This document shows, in pieces, positions 16,689 through 25,509 of a DNA stretch of 64,000 bases. The DNA is taken from positions 23,345 to 87,344 of the forward strand of contig CAVGIJ010000008.1 of NCBI GenBank assembly GCA_963629305.1. The letters are read 5' to 3'. Made by a program: the position numbers and the translations under genes. Numbering within the stretch: position 1 is the first letter of the stretch; each line of letters starts with the position of its first letter. Source of the stretch: UBA1227 sp963629305 (lineage in GTDB: Bacteria > Bacillota > Clostridia > Oscillospirales > Acutalibacteraceae). The notes under the pieces were generated by a model. It had not been told where the DNA came from, ran no database searches, and was given only the letters and a program-made list of their open reading frames with translations.

Positions 16689-16973
16689 TTACTTGGATGT
16701 GTTGAGGAAACGGAGAACACCGTCCGTGATTCCGAGCACACGCTCGAATTCAGCGGGAAATTCCGGTTCAGCCGAATAATCAACTACGTAGTAGTAACCC
16801 TCTGACTCGTAGTTGATGTCATAAGCGAGCTTGCGCTTACCCCACTCATCTACGTTTTCAATGGTACCATGCTTTTCGATAAGAGCTTTGAACTTCTCAA
16901 AAAGCTGCTGTGCTGCTTCGTCGCCATTCTTTACAGAGAATACGAGCATAGCCTCATAGTTTTTTGCTGCCAT
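16689..16973 (-). CDS. rpsF: 30S ribosomal protein bS6
   Basis: A 94-residue ribosomal protein with the family sequence YEAMLVFSVKNGDEAAQQLF and EWGKRKLAYDINYESEGYYYVVDY. ATG 16973 follows AAAGGAGG at the proper distance; the in-frame extension to 17027 lies in the operon leader and is not expected to be translated. It is first in the rpsF-ssb-rpsR operon. Confidence 0.97.
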   Translation of the reverse strand: MAAKNYEAMLVFSVKNGDEAAQQLFEKFKALIEKHGTIENVDEWGKRKLAYDINYESEGYYYVVDYSAEPEFPAEFERVLGITDGVLRFLNTSK

Positions 16974-16998
16974 TTCTAGCACCTCCTTTTGGTCTTTT

Positions 16999-17025
16999 GG
17001 CCCTGTCGCCTTATTCGGACAGAGC
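16999..17025 (-). promoter_or_regulatory. Possible bS6:bS18-binding leader of the rpsF operon
   Basis: In the rpsF 5' leader, CTGTC (17022-17018) and GACAG (17007-17003) form a stem enclosing CGAATAAGGC, with a CCG triplet at the stem-loop border. Many bacteria use a CCG-containing leader hairpin here that binds the bS6:bS18 complex for autoregulation. I compared the motif from memory only. Confidence 0.45.
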
Positions 17026-17060
17026 AAGGATTATGCGGAATAAACCGCATGCGGATATAT

Positions 17061-17089
17061 ATTATAACAACAAAGTTATCGGATGTCAA
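17061..17089 (-). promoter_or_regulatory. Consensus promoter of the rpsF-ssb-rpsR operon
   Basis: Minus strand TTGACA (17089-17084), a 17-base spacer, and TATAAT (17066-17061): both hexamers are perfect. The -35 box overlaps the prfB stop codon region. Confidence 0.9.
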
Positions 17090-18207
17090 TTGTTTTTGAG
17101 GTTTTCAAGTGACTGCATCTGAAGGTATGCATTGATGAAACCGTCAAGATCTCCATCCATAACAGCGTTGATATTACCCATTTCAAAGCCGGTTCTTGTG
17201 TCTTTTACAAGTGTGTACGGCATAAATACGTATGAGCGAATTTGATTGCCCCAAGCAATTTCGGTTTTTACACCCTTTATATCTTCTATTTTTTCAAGGT
17301 GTTCACGTTCTTTTATCTCAATGAGTTTTGACTTGAGCATTCTCATACAAACTTCACGGTTCTGGTGCTGAGAGCGTTCAACCTGACAACATACGACTAT
17401 GCCGGTTGGCTTATGTATGAGACGAACTGCGGAGGAGGTCTTATTTACCTTTTGTCCGCCGGCACCGGAAGCTCTGTAAACTTCCATTTCAATATCCTCC
17501 GGACGAAGATCAACTTCAATATTGTCGTCTATTTCCGGCATAACTTCAAGAGATGCGAAAGATGTATGACGACGACCTGCTGCGTCAAACGGCGACACAC
17601 GTACCAGTCTGTGGACACCGGCTTCACTCTTCATGTAGCCGTACGCATTTTCTCCCTCAATAAGCAGTGTTGCGGATTTGAGACCTGCCTCATCTCCGTC
17701 AAGGTAGTCAAGCGTACTAACCTTAAACCCATGACGCTCGCCCCATCTGTTGTACATACGGAAAAGCATTGCCGCCCAGTCCTGGGCCTCTGTTCCGCCG
17801 GCACCGGCATGGAACGTGAGGATGGCATTGTTGTTGTCGTATTCACCGGTAAGCAGCGTGGAGAGAGTCATTGTGTCGAGCTTTGATTTGAACTCGTCAA
17901 AACTTGCGGTACATTCGTCAACCAGGGTTTCATCGCCCTCTTCATCTGCAAGCTCAATCATTACAAGACTGTCATCAAAAAGGCTGTGAAGGGACTCGTA
18001 GGATGCAACTTTATTTTTAAGCATACTCGTTCTTTGAAGCACTTTTTGCGAGTTTTCAAGATCATCCCAAAAGCCTTCCTTTGCGGCTTCGCCTTCAAGC
18101 TCTTTTATTTCATCCTTCATTTGCGAGAGACCGAGAGCTTTTTTGAGGTCCTCAAGAGGTTTCTCGTATTCAAGGAGTTTAAGTCGTAATTCTTCATATT
18201 CGAGCAT
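17086..18207 (-). CDS. prfB: Peptide chain release factor 2 (no programmed frameshift)
   Basis: RF2 releases peptides at UGA and UAA. The 373-residue frame is continuous and holds the SPF stop-codon recognition motif (VSPFDAAGRRHTSF) and the catalytic GGQ loop (ASGAGGQKVNKTSS, about residue 250). In most bacteria prfB has an in-frame UGA and +1 slip near codon 25; here that region (LKKALGLSQMKDEI) reads straight through. AAAGGA precedes the ATG. The gene has its own promoter at 18237-18265. Confidence 0.96.
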   Translation of the reverse strand: MLEYEELRLKLLEYEKPLEDLKKALGLSQMKDEIKELEGEAAKEGFWDDLENSQKVLQRTSMLKNKVASYESLHSLFDDSLVMIELADEEGDETLVDECTASFDEFKSKLDTMTLSTLLTGEYDNNNAILTFHAGAGGTEAQDWAAMLFRMYNRWGERHGFKVSTLDYLDGDEAGLKSATLLIEGENAYGYMKSEAGVHRLVRVSPFDAAGRRHTSFASLEVMPEIDDNIEVDLRPEDIEMEVYRASGAGGQKVNKTSSAVRLIHKPTGIVVCCQVERSQHQNREVCMRMLKSKLIEIKEREHLEKIEDIKGVKTEIAWGNQIRSYVFMPYTLVKDTRTGFEMGNINAVMDGDLDGFINAYLQMQSLENLKNN

Positions 18208-18236
18208 AGTTATCCGTCCTTTCCGCGCATTTTACA

Positions 18237-18265
18237 ATTATATAAAAAATATCTCGCCTTGTAAA
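18237..18265 (-). promoter_or_regulatory. Promoter of prfB
   Basis: Minus strand TTTACA (18265-18260), 17-base spacer, TATAAT (18242-18237), about 30 bases before the prfB start. Confidence 0.8.
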
Positions 18266-18354
18266 GAAAAATAATGTATAATAAAGGGAACAGATTAATC
18301 ACAATAAGCGAAGTAGAAAGTACATCGCTTAAACTGCATAAGGAGCAAAGATAT

Positions 18355-19332
18355 ATGAAGTACGAAAATGAGACCTGTCCTATCTGCGGAGAGAAATTTA
18401 CTGCGGATTCCGACGTAGTTGTATGTCCGGAGTGCGGAACTCCTCACCACAGAGAGTGCTACCTCAAGATTAATCATTGTTGCAATGAAGATAAACATGA
18501 CTCCGGTTATGTATGGCATCAGAGTGTTACTCCGACCATTGTTAATGAAAAACCGGCGTCCAAAGAAGAGACATCGAATGTTCTGCCGCCCTTGACGCGC
18601 GAAAAAATGCCTGAGAACGGCATGGCAAGCGAAATTACAATCGACAAAGACGGAAATCAGAGATTGGTATACAGAGAGATTCGCGCAAATGAGAGAATCG
18701 GTGACGCAACCGTTGCGGACTATGCGGCCGTTATTCAGAAAAATGTACGCAAGTTTATACCGAAATTCATGATGATGGACAGAACCGGCGGCAAAATAAG
18801 CTGGAACTGGGCGGCATTTTTCTTCGGACCGTTTTGGCTCGCTTACAGAAAGATGTGGAAGCACGCCATAATCGCGATGCTTGTTATTTCCATAATTCCG
18901 CTGGTATTCATCAAAGATATCACGGATTACTATCAGAAAGCCATGGAGGTTACGACAGAATACCTGACATCTTCCGCTTCTTCTGACGAGGAAACCATGG
19001 AAAAAGCACGTCAGGAAATGCTGGATAAGATGCCGGAAGAGCCTATGGCTATGTCAGCTTCATCATATGTTGAATTCGCGGTAAGGGTTGTATATGCTCT
19101 TTTCGGAAACTTCCTTTACAAGGCAAAGTGTGAGACAATTATGAAAAACGCAAGAGTAAAGACAGACAACCCAAAGGCGCAGGCTGCATACATCAAACGA
19201 AAGGGCGGAAGCAGTTTGCTCTGCGTTATTGCATTCGCATTTGTTTCATACATGATTATGGCATTGGTTGTTGCCGGGGGACAACTCCTTGACACTGACC
19301 TTGCAACAATCCTACGGAGGTACGTAAAATGA
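18355..19332 (+). CDS. RING-finger-like zinc protein with DUF2628 membrane domain
   Basis: A 325-residue protein. Residues 1-45 hold a Cys/His-rich zinc module: CPICGEKF, CPECGTPHHRECY, then HCC, which spaces like a prokaryotic RING finger. A linker of about 110 residues follows, then ISWNWAAFFFGPFWLAYRKMW, the hallmark of DUF2628, with three or four membrane segments to the end. Function is unknown; the zinc part may bind protein on the cytoplasmic side. ATG 18355 follows AGGAGC; an in-frame ATG at 18274 has no site. Its stop overlaps the glmU start by four bases, so the two are translationally coupled. Confidence 0.8.
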   Translation: MKYENETCPICGEKFTADSDVVVCPECGTPHHRECYLKINHCCNEDKHDSGYVWHQSVTPTIVNEKPASKEETSNVLPPLTREKMPENGMASEITIDKDGNQRLVYREIRANERIGDATVADYAAVIQKNVRKFIPKFMMMDRTGGKISWNWAAFFFGPFWLAYRKMWKHAIIAMLVISIIPLVFIKDITDYYQKAMEVTTEYLTSSASSDEETMEKARQEMLDKMPEEPMAMSASSYVEFAVRVVYALFGNFLYKAKCETIMKNARVKTDNPKAQAAYIKRKGGSSLLCVIAFAFVSYMIMALVVAGGQLLDTDLATILRRYVK

Positions 19333-20714
19333 GTAAAAGTTGTGCAATAATACTCGCGGCCGGCGAGGGAAAGAGAATGAAGTCGAATAAACCGAAGGCA
19401 CTGTCATGTGTGCTTTTTAAACCTATGATAGACTGGGTTCTTGATTCTGTTGACGAGAGCGGAATAGACGATGTTTGTGTTGTTGTAGGTCATCTTGGAG
19501 AAGCACTCGAAATTCATCTTGACGGCAAGTGCGAAATTGCCTATCAAAAAGAACGTCTCGGTACGGGACATGCGGTCATGCAGGCTATAGACTACCTCGA
19601 AAAATCAGATGCTGAAAATGTTCTCATACTAAACGGAGATGCTCCGTTTATAGATGCCGCAACCATAGAGGATTCGCTGAAGGCACATATTTCATCGCAA
19701 AATGCGGTAACCGTTATTTCCGCAAAAATAAAGAAACCTTTCGGATACGGACGTATCATCAGAGATGAAAAAGGTGTTTTCCAAAGCATAGTTGAACAAA
19801 AAGATACCAATGATGAGCAAAAGCATATAAACGAAGTTAATTCCGGAGCATATTGGTTTGATAAGAAGTGTCTTATTTACGCAATCTCTCAGATAAAACC
19901 GGAAAATGAGGCAAAAGAATATTACCTTACGGATACCATATCCGAGCTTCGCAAGATAGGAAAGAGGCCCGGAGTTTTCATGACCGACAACTCAGATGTT
20001 GTTCTCGGTGCCAATGACAGAGTTCAACTTATGGAACTCAACAGTATTGCGAGAAGACAGGTCCTGCTCAACCACCTTATGAACGGTGTGGAAATTCCCT
20101 GTGTGGACGGGATTGTCGTAGGAGCGGATGTTGAAATCGGAGCGGGTACAGTGCTCCTTCCGAATACAATTATCAGGGGACGTACAAGGATAGGGGAGAA
20201 TTGTGAACTCGGTCCGAATTGCCTTATTGACGACAGCATTGTGCATGATGATGTAAAACTCAATAACACATATGTTGAGTCTTCGCAGATTCAAAACGGT
20301 GCCGATCTCGGTCCGTATGATCACGTGCGCCCGAATTCTATTATCGGGGCCAATGTTCATGTCGGAAATTTTGTCGAGATAAAGAATTCGAATATCGGCG
20401 ACGGAACAAAGCTTCCTCATCTCTCATATATCGGTGATTCGGATGTCGGTAAGGGCGTAAACTTCGGTTGCGGCTCTCTTACGGTCAATTATGACGGTAA
20501 AAACAAGAAGCGTACTACGGTAAAAGATCATGCCTTCATAGGGTGCAATTCAAACCTTATAGCCCCGGTGACTGTCGGAGAGTATGCATATGTTGCCGCC
20601 GGTTCGACAATAACCGACAATGTACCGGATGGAGCTCTCTCGATAGCGCGTGCAAGACAGATTGATAAAGAGGGCTGGGTCGAAAGGAAAAAGCCGTACA
20701 AGGGTATGGATTAA
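19329..20714 (+). CDS. glmU: Bifunctional UDP-GlcNAc pyrophosphorylase / glucosamine-1-phosphate acetyltransferase
   Basis: GlmU makes UDP-N-acetylglucosamine for peptidoglycan. The 461 residues include the N-terminal nucleotidyltransferase signature (IILAAGEGKRMKSNKPKAL, then YQKERLGTGHAVMQA and LNGDAPF) and the C-terminal left-handed beta-helix of hexapeptide repeats (GADVEIGAGTVLLPNTII onward) with the acetyltransferase region VNYDGKNKKRTTVKDHAFIG. Length and motifs are complete. CGGAGG precedes the ATG. It precedes pth by 30 bases, a common order in Firmicutes. Confidence 0.97.
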   Translation: MSKSCAIILAAGEGKRMKSNKPKALSCVLFKPMIDWVLDSVDESGIDDVCVVVGHLGEALEIHLDGKCEIAYQKERLGTGHAVMQAIDYLEKSDAENVLILNGDAPFIDAATIEDSLKAHISSQNAVTVISAKIKKPFGYGRIIRDEKGVFQSIVEQKDTNDEQKHINEVNSGAYWFDKKCLIYAISQIKPENEAKEYYLTDTISELRKIGKRPGVFMTDNSDVVLGANDRVQLMELNSIARRQVLLNHLMNGVEIPCVDGIVVGADVEIGAGTVLLPNTIIRGRTRIGENCELGPNCLIDDSIVHDDVKLNNTYVESSQIQNGADLGPYDHVRPNSIIGANVHVGNFVEIKNSNIGDGTKLPHLSYIGDSDVGKGVNFGCGSLTVNYDGKNKKRTTVKDHAFIGCNSNLIAPVTVGEYAYVAAGSTITDNVPDGALSIARARQIDKEGWVERKKPYKGMD

Positions 20715-20744
20715 TCATAGCAAAAGCAAAGGAACAGAAGAAAC

Positions 20745-21305
20745 ATGTATATTGTAGCAGGACTCGGTAACCCGGGTCCGGAGTATGAGAAAACCCGTCA
20801 CAACATCGGCTTTCTCACGGTCAATGCACTTGCGGCAGATCACGGTGTGCGTATTGATCGATTGAAATTCAAAGCGCTCACCGCAAATACGGTGATAGCG
20901 GGTGAAAAATGCTTGCTGATGAAGCCTCAGACTTTTATGAATAACAGCGGTGAGGCAATAGGCGAAGCGGCTCGCTTTTTTAAAGTTCCTCCGGAAAATA
21001 TCATAGTCATTTCCGATGACATATCTTTGGAACCGGGGAAAATACGCATAAGACGTAAGGGCTCCGCCGGAGGGCACAATGGTCTTAAGAGCATAATCGC
21101 TCACCTTGGTTCGGATAATTTTCCGCGGGTTAAAGTAGGCGTTGGCGAACGGAAGAATCCGGAATCGGATCTTGCGGATTTCGTGCTCGGAACATTTTCA
21201 AAAGAGGATATTCCGCTTATGAATGATGCCATCTTAAACGCTGTGGATGCCGTTGAACTCATAGTTGCCGGTAAAACGGATGAGGCTATGAACAGGTACA
21301 ACTGA
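20745..21305 (+). CDS. pth: Peptidyl-tRNA hydrolase
   Basis: Frees tRNA from peptidyl-tRNA that drops off ribosomes. The 186-residue protein has GLGNPGPEYEKTRHNIGF with the catalytic His, KPQTFMNNSGEA, ISDDISLEPGKIRIRRKGSAGGHNGLKSI and the C-terminal region typical of bacterial Pth. It stands between glmU and mfd. Confidence 0.97.
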   Translation: MYIVAGLGNPGPEYEKTRHNIGFLTVNALAADHGVRIDRLKFKALTANTVIAGEKCLLMKPQTFMNNSGEAIGEAARFFKVPPENIIVISDDISLEPGKIRIRRKGSAGGHNGLKSIIAHLGSDNFPRVKVGVGERKNPESDLADFVLGTFSKEDIPLMNDAILNAVDAVELIVAGKTDEAMNRYN

Positions 21306-21317
21306 AAAAAATAAAGA

Positions 21318-21346
21318 CACCCCCACTTTTTAAAAAAGTGGGGGAA
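21318..21346. terminator. Strong hairpin after pth without a plus-strand T tail
   Basis: CCCCCACTTTT (from 21320) pairs with AAAAGTGGGGG (to 21344). The T-rich tail is on the minus-strand side, so on the plus strand it may be a weak terminator, an attenuator or an mRNA-stabilising 3' end before mfd. Confidence 0.6.
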
Positions 21347-21396
21347 TCACTCATTGCAATAAAACAAGATAATGAGATAAGGCAAGGAGCTACTGT

Positions 21397-24300
21397 ATGT
21401 CCGGTTACTCAAACGAATGCAAAAAAATAAATACATACAACGAGCTGTTGCGGGACACGACTCTCGGCATGTTCCCGCTCGGTATACTCGGTGCTGCCGC
21501 AGTGCACAAGGCGTTGCTTATACACAGCATGTGCGAGGACAGAGGCGCACGCGCGTTTGTCATAACGCAGGATGATGCCTCTGCGAGCAGACTCTGCTCG
21601 GACCTTAAGAATTTTGGAACAAAGGCTCAGGTTTTTCCGGGACGTGACCTTTCATTCATAACCGAGCAGACACATTCAAAGGAATATGAGCAGCAACGTA
21701 TGGGAGCGCTTTCAAATTGGGTCGGGGGAGATGTCAGTGTACTCGTAATGCCCTGCACTGCGGCCATTATGAAGACCATACCGGTGGATACTCTCAAAGA
21801 GCGTATCATAACTCTTAAGGTCGGAAATGAGGTGGACCTTGATTCTCTGCTTCGTTCGTTCGACTTTGCGGGTTACAGACGCGCAGATGAGGTTGAGGGT
21901 CCCGGACAGTATGCCGTAAGAGGCGGAATAGTCGATTTTTTTCCGCCGGACAGGGAAAATCCTCTGCGTATGGAACTTTGGGGGGATGAGATTGATACAA
22001 TCGCTGAATTCGACATCTTAAGTCAGAGAAGGACAGATACGATTGACAGCGTGAGAATCACTCCGTCATGTGAGATATTTACGCATGACAATCTAAGTCT
22101 TGCGGATAAAATTGAGGCGGCAGCGAAAAAGGTGCGCGGAGGTGCCGCTGAAATAACAAGAGAAAAAATGATGACAGATGTGATGACGATTCGAAATGGG
22201 ATTCGTAATATCTGTCTTGATAAGTATATAAATATTGTATATGAGGATGCTGCAACCCCGCTTTCGTATCTTTCAAATAACGATATGCTTTTTGTTGCGG
22301 AGAGCAGCGCAATAAAATCAAGAGTTACATCATATGTAAGGCTTCATCTTGAGGAGATGAAAGAGTATCTTCAAGGCGGTGAGTATACAAAATCACTGGG
22401 GGACTTTGTTGTAAACTTTAAGTCACTTGTCAGTGATTATGAAAATGCAAACACTGTCTTTATTGATAACTTTGCAAGAGGAAGTTTTGATACGGGCGTG
22501 AGCGCGCTCTTTACATTCAGCTTCGGACAGACGCCCGCGTGGAACGGTACGGTGTCGTCGCTTCTCGATCATATTGACGACAGTGATAAAAATCCTACGA
22601 TTGTCGTCGCGGCAGGTAATGAAAAAACCGCTAAAAATGTCTCCGAAGAACTGACGGAAAACGGAAAAGATGCGCTCTATTGCGTGTATCCTCCGGCAGA
22701 ATTTCCGTCGGGAAAAATCACGGTTCTTGCAACGTCGCTGTCATCGGGACTCAGTATTGCCGAAACCGGATTTGAGGTAATCACACACGGGAATATAGGC
22801 GGAAAAGCCAAAAAAAGAATCCGCCAAAAACGTGAAAATGCGTTTCACAGTCTTGATGAGCTTCATACGGGAGATTACATTGTCCATAATATCCACGGCG
22901 TCGGAGTCTTTGACGGGATTGAGAACCTGAAAGTGTCAGGCGTGGAGAAGGACTACCTCAAAATAAAATACGCCAAGGGTGATGTACTCTATGTACCCGT
23001 AACACAGCTCGACCTTGTGTCAAAATATATCGGCCCGCGTGAGGAGACGAGAACGGTAAAACTCAACCGTCTCGGGGGCAAGGAATGGGAAAAATCCAAG
23101 GCGAGAGTCAGAAGTGCCGTAAATGATATGGCGAAAGAACTTACCGATCTGTATGCAAAGCGACTTCATACACCCGGGTATGCTTTCTCTCCGGATATTG
23201 ACATGCAGAGCGATTTTGAGCGCAGATTTGAGTATGATGAAACAGAGGATCAGCTTCGCTGCATAAATGAGATAAAGAATGATATGGAAAAACCGTTCCC
23301 TATGGATAGGCTTCTTTGCGGCGATGTAGGTTTCGGTAAAACCGAAGTTGCACTACGTGCGGCATTCAAATGTATCGCGGATGGGAAACAATGTGCAATT
23401 CTTGTTCCGACAACCATACTTGCATTTCAGCATTACAATACAATAATGAGAAGATTTGACGGATTCCCGGTTGAAATTGAGATGCTGTCACGTTTCAAAA
23501 CAGCGTCAGAGCAAAAGAAAATCGTTCAGTCTGTAAAGCGCGGAAGTGTGGACCTTGTTGTCGGAACACACAGACTTATCTCAAAGGACGTGGAATTCCA
23601 TGATCTCGGGTTGCTTATAGTTGATGAGGAACAGCGATTCGGAGTTGCTCAAAAAGAAAAACTCAAGGAAAAATTCCCGAATGTTGATGTTCTGACACTT
23701 TCCGCAACACCTATACCGAGAACTCTCAACATGGCAATGACGGGTATAAGAGATATGTCGATTATTGAGGAAGCTCCGCTTGACAGACATCCCGTAACCA
23801 CATATGTTCTTGAGTATGATGCCGGAATAATTGCGCAGGCAATAGAAAAGGAACTCCGCAGAGGCGGTCAGGTCTATTATATGCACAACAATGTAGAGAG
23901 TATCCTTCACTGCGCCGCGAAGATACACGAGCTCGTGCCGCAGGCACGAATCGGTGTAGCGCATGGCAAGATGAGTGAAGAGGAATTATCAGAGGTATGG
24001 CGGCGTCTGGTGGAGGGCGAAATTGATGTCCTTGTATGCACGACCATAATTGAGACCGGTGTAGATGTCCCGAATGCCAATACTTTGATAATAGAACATG
24101 CGGATAATCTCGGCCTTTCGCAGCTCCACCAGATACGCGGCCGTATAGGACGCTCGTCAAGGCGTGCTGTGGCGTATTTTACATTTACCGGCGGAAAGGA
24201 ACTTACAGAAGTCGCATACAGACGCCTTACCGCCATACGCGAGTATACGGAATTCGGCTCCGGATTCAAGATTGCCATGCGCGACCTTGAGCTTCGCGGC

Positions 24301-24888
24301 GCCGGCAGCATACTTGGTGCAAAACAGCACGGGCATATGGAGGCAGTCGGCTATGACATGTATCTTAAAATTTTGGCAGAGGCGATAAAAGAAAATCAGG
24401 ATAATACCGGCGAAGACGCTGATTGCGAAAAAGCATATGTACCTCAAAAAGAATGCCTTATTGACATTCAGATTGATGCGCATATCCCCGAGTCGTATAT
24501 CTACAGCGTACCGCATCGCCTCGCTATGTACCGCAGAATTGCCGATGTGCGTACAAATGAAGATGCAATGGACGTAACAGATGAGCTCATAGACCGTTTC
24601 GGAGAACCGCCGCAAAGTGTTCTCGGACTTATTGAGGTATCTCTTCTTCGAAATACGGCGGCGGCTCTCGGCATTTATGAGATAGGCCAGCGAGGCGACA
24701 ATCTTCTTTTGTACTGGGACAACATAAATATGAAAGCGGTAACGCGACTCTCTGCGGATATGCGCGGAAAAATTCTCGTCTCCGCCGGCTCGAAACCGTA
24801 TGTTTCAGTAAAAGTTGACAACAGCGCGGACACGATAAAAACACTGAAATCCGCACTTATGATTCTTACTCTCGGAGCAAGGTCGTAA
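21397..24888 (+). CDS. mfd: Transcription-repair coupling factor
   Basis: Mfd removes stalled RNA polymerase and recruits UvrA. The 1163-residue length is typical. In order: UvrB-like N-terminal domains (FPGRDLSF; VEGPGQYAVRGGIVDFFPP), the RNA polymerase interaction domain (GDYIVHNIHGVGVFDGIENL), the helicase core with Walker A CGDVGFGKTEVA, DEEQRFGV, TLSATPIPRTL, and the RecG-like motif VDVPNANTLIIEHADNLGL...QIRGRIGRS, and the C-terminal UvrA-masking domain. All motor motifs are intact. Confidence 0.97.
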   Translation: MSGYSNECKKINTYNELLRDTTLGMFPLGILGAAAVHKALLIHSMCEDRGARAFVITQDDASASRLCSDLKNFGTKAQVFPGRDLSFITEQTHSKEYEQQRMGALSNWVGGDVSVLVMPCTAAIMKTIPVDTLKERIITLKVGNEVDLDSLLRSFDFAGYRRADEVEGPGQYAVRGGIVDFFPPDRENPLRMELWGDEIDTIAEFDILSQRRTDTIDSVRITPSCEIFTHDNLSLADKIEAAAKKVRGGAAEITREKMMTDVMTIRNGIRNICLDKYINIVYEDAATPLSYLSNNDMLFVAESSAIKSRVTSYVRLHLEEMKEYLQGGEYTKSLGDFVVNFKSLVSDYENANTVFIDNFARGSFDTGVSALFTFSFGQTPAWNGTVSSLLDHIDDSDKNPTIVVAAGNEKTAKNVSEELTENGKDALYCVYPPAEFPSGKITVLATSLSSGLSIAETGFEVITHGNIGGKAKKRIRQKRENAFHSLDELHTGDYIVHNIHGVGVFDGIENLKVSGVEKDYLKIKYAKGDVLYVPVTQLDLVSKYIGPREETRTVKLNRLGGKEWEKSKARVRSAVNDMAKELTDLYAKRLHTPGYAFSPDIDMQSDFERRFEYDETEDQLRCINEIKNDMEKPFPMDRLLCGDVGFGKTEVALRAAFKCIADGKQCAILVPTTILAFQHYNTIMRRFDGFPVEIEMLSRFKTASEQKKIVQSVKRGSVDLVVGTHRLISKDVEFHDLGLLIVDEEQRFGVAQKEKLKEKFPNVDVLTLSATPIPRTLNMAMTGIRDMSIIEEAPLDRHPVTTYVLEYDAGIIAQAIEKELRRGGQVYYMHNNVESILHCAAKIHELVPQARIGVAHGKMSEEELSEVWRRLVEGEIDVLVCTTIIETGVDVPNANTLIIEHADNLGLSQLHQIRGRIGRSSRRAVAYFTFTGGKELTEVAYRRLTAIREYTEFGSGFKIAMRDLELRGAGSILGAKQHGHMEAVGYDMYLKILAEAIKENQDNTGEDADCEKAYVPQKECLIDIQIDAHIPESYIYSVPHRLAMYRRIADVRTNEDAMDVTDELIDRFGEPPQSVLGLIEVSLLRNTAAALGIYEIGQRGDNLLLYWDNINMKAVTRLSADMRGKILVSAGSKPYVSVKVDNSADTIKTLKSALMILTLGARS

Positions 24889-24920
24889 GCGGTAATACTA
24901 CCTTTTCCTTAAAAGTGGAA

Positions 24921-24949
24921 TTGCATTGCCTGTAATGGGATGTTATACT
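24921..24949 (+). promoter_or_regulatory. Promoter for the small membrane protein gene at 24,981
   Basis: TTGCAT (24921-24926), 17-base spacer, TATACT (24944-24949). Confidence 0.65.
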
Positions 24950-24980
24950 CAAATTGACTTTAATTGAAAGGAGATAATCT

Positions 24981-25400
24981 ATGGAAACGTTCATGACTAT
25001 TTTTATGTCCAATGTACCTGCGGGCGTGGCAACGGTTTGTCTTGCTCTTTACTTCTTCGGTATGGCTATTGTGTTTATAATAAGCCCTGTAAAGAATGCG
25101 GAAAGCTTTGCCATAAAGCCGGCTGACAATGCGGGAATAACAGAGATAAGAGTTTACTATGGCGGCATTTCCTTTGCCCTCGGTGCTTTTCTTCTCTATC
25201 TCTTCTTTGCTCTCGGTACACCGGTTTATTCACTTGCCGGCGGTCTCTTCTTTGCAACAACCGTATTTGTTACAAGAAGCATTTTCCTCTGCGTGGATAA
25301 GGGCTGGAAATGCCCTTACACGAAACTCGCAATTCCGGCAGAGGGATTCTTTGTAGTTGCGCTTTGGACGTGCTTTATTTTGTCAAAAGTTCTCTACTGA
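24981..25400 (+). CDS. Small integral membrane protein (DUF4345-like)
   Basis: A 139-residue protein with four predicted membrane helices (about residues 15-35, 60-80, 85-105, 115-135). The pattern ITEIRVYYGGISFALGAFLLY resembles DUF4345, a family of unknown function; I am moderately sure of that match. GGAGAT precedes the ATG. It has its own promoter and a bidirectional terminator, so it is a single-gene unit. Confidence 0.75.
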   Translation: METFMTIFMSNVPAGVATVCLALYFFGMAIVFIISPVKNAESFAIKPADNAGITEIRVYYGGISFALGAFLLYLFFALGTPVYSLAGGLFFATTVFVTRSIFLCVDKGWKCPYTKLAIPAEGFFVVALWTCFILSKVLY

Positions 25401-25441
25401 TTTCTTATTGAAATTCAGCATTGATAAGATTTACAAAAAAA

Positions 25442-25486
25442 GAAAGACTGCAATCCCACTCTTTTGAGGATTGCAGTCTTTTTTGC
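25442..25486. terminator. Bidirectional terminator
   Basis: AAAGACTGCAATCC (from 25443) pairs with GGATTGCAGTCTTTTT (from 25468). It separates the DUF4345-like gene from the converging ABC-2 permease gene. Confidence 0.92.
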
Positions 25487-25509
25487 AAGAATTTTAAAAT
25501 CTCTGAACT

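Noticed and set aside
17086..18207. Programmed frameshift site in prfB
   Set aside because: No in-frame UGA or slippery CTTTGA-type site is present; the frame is continuous.
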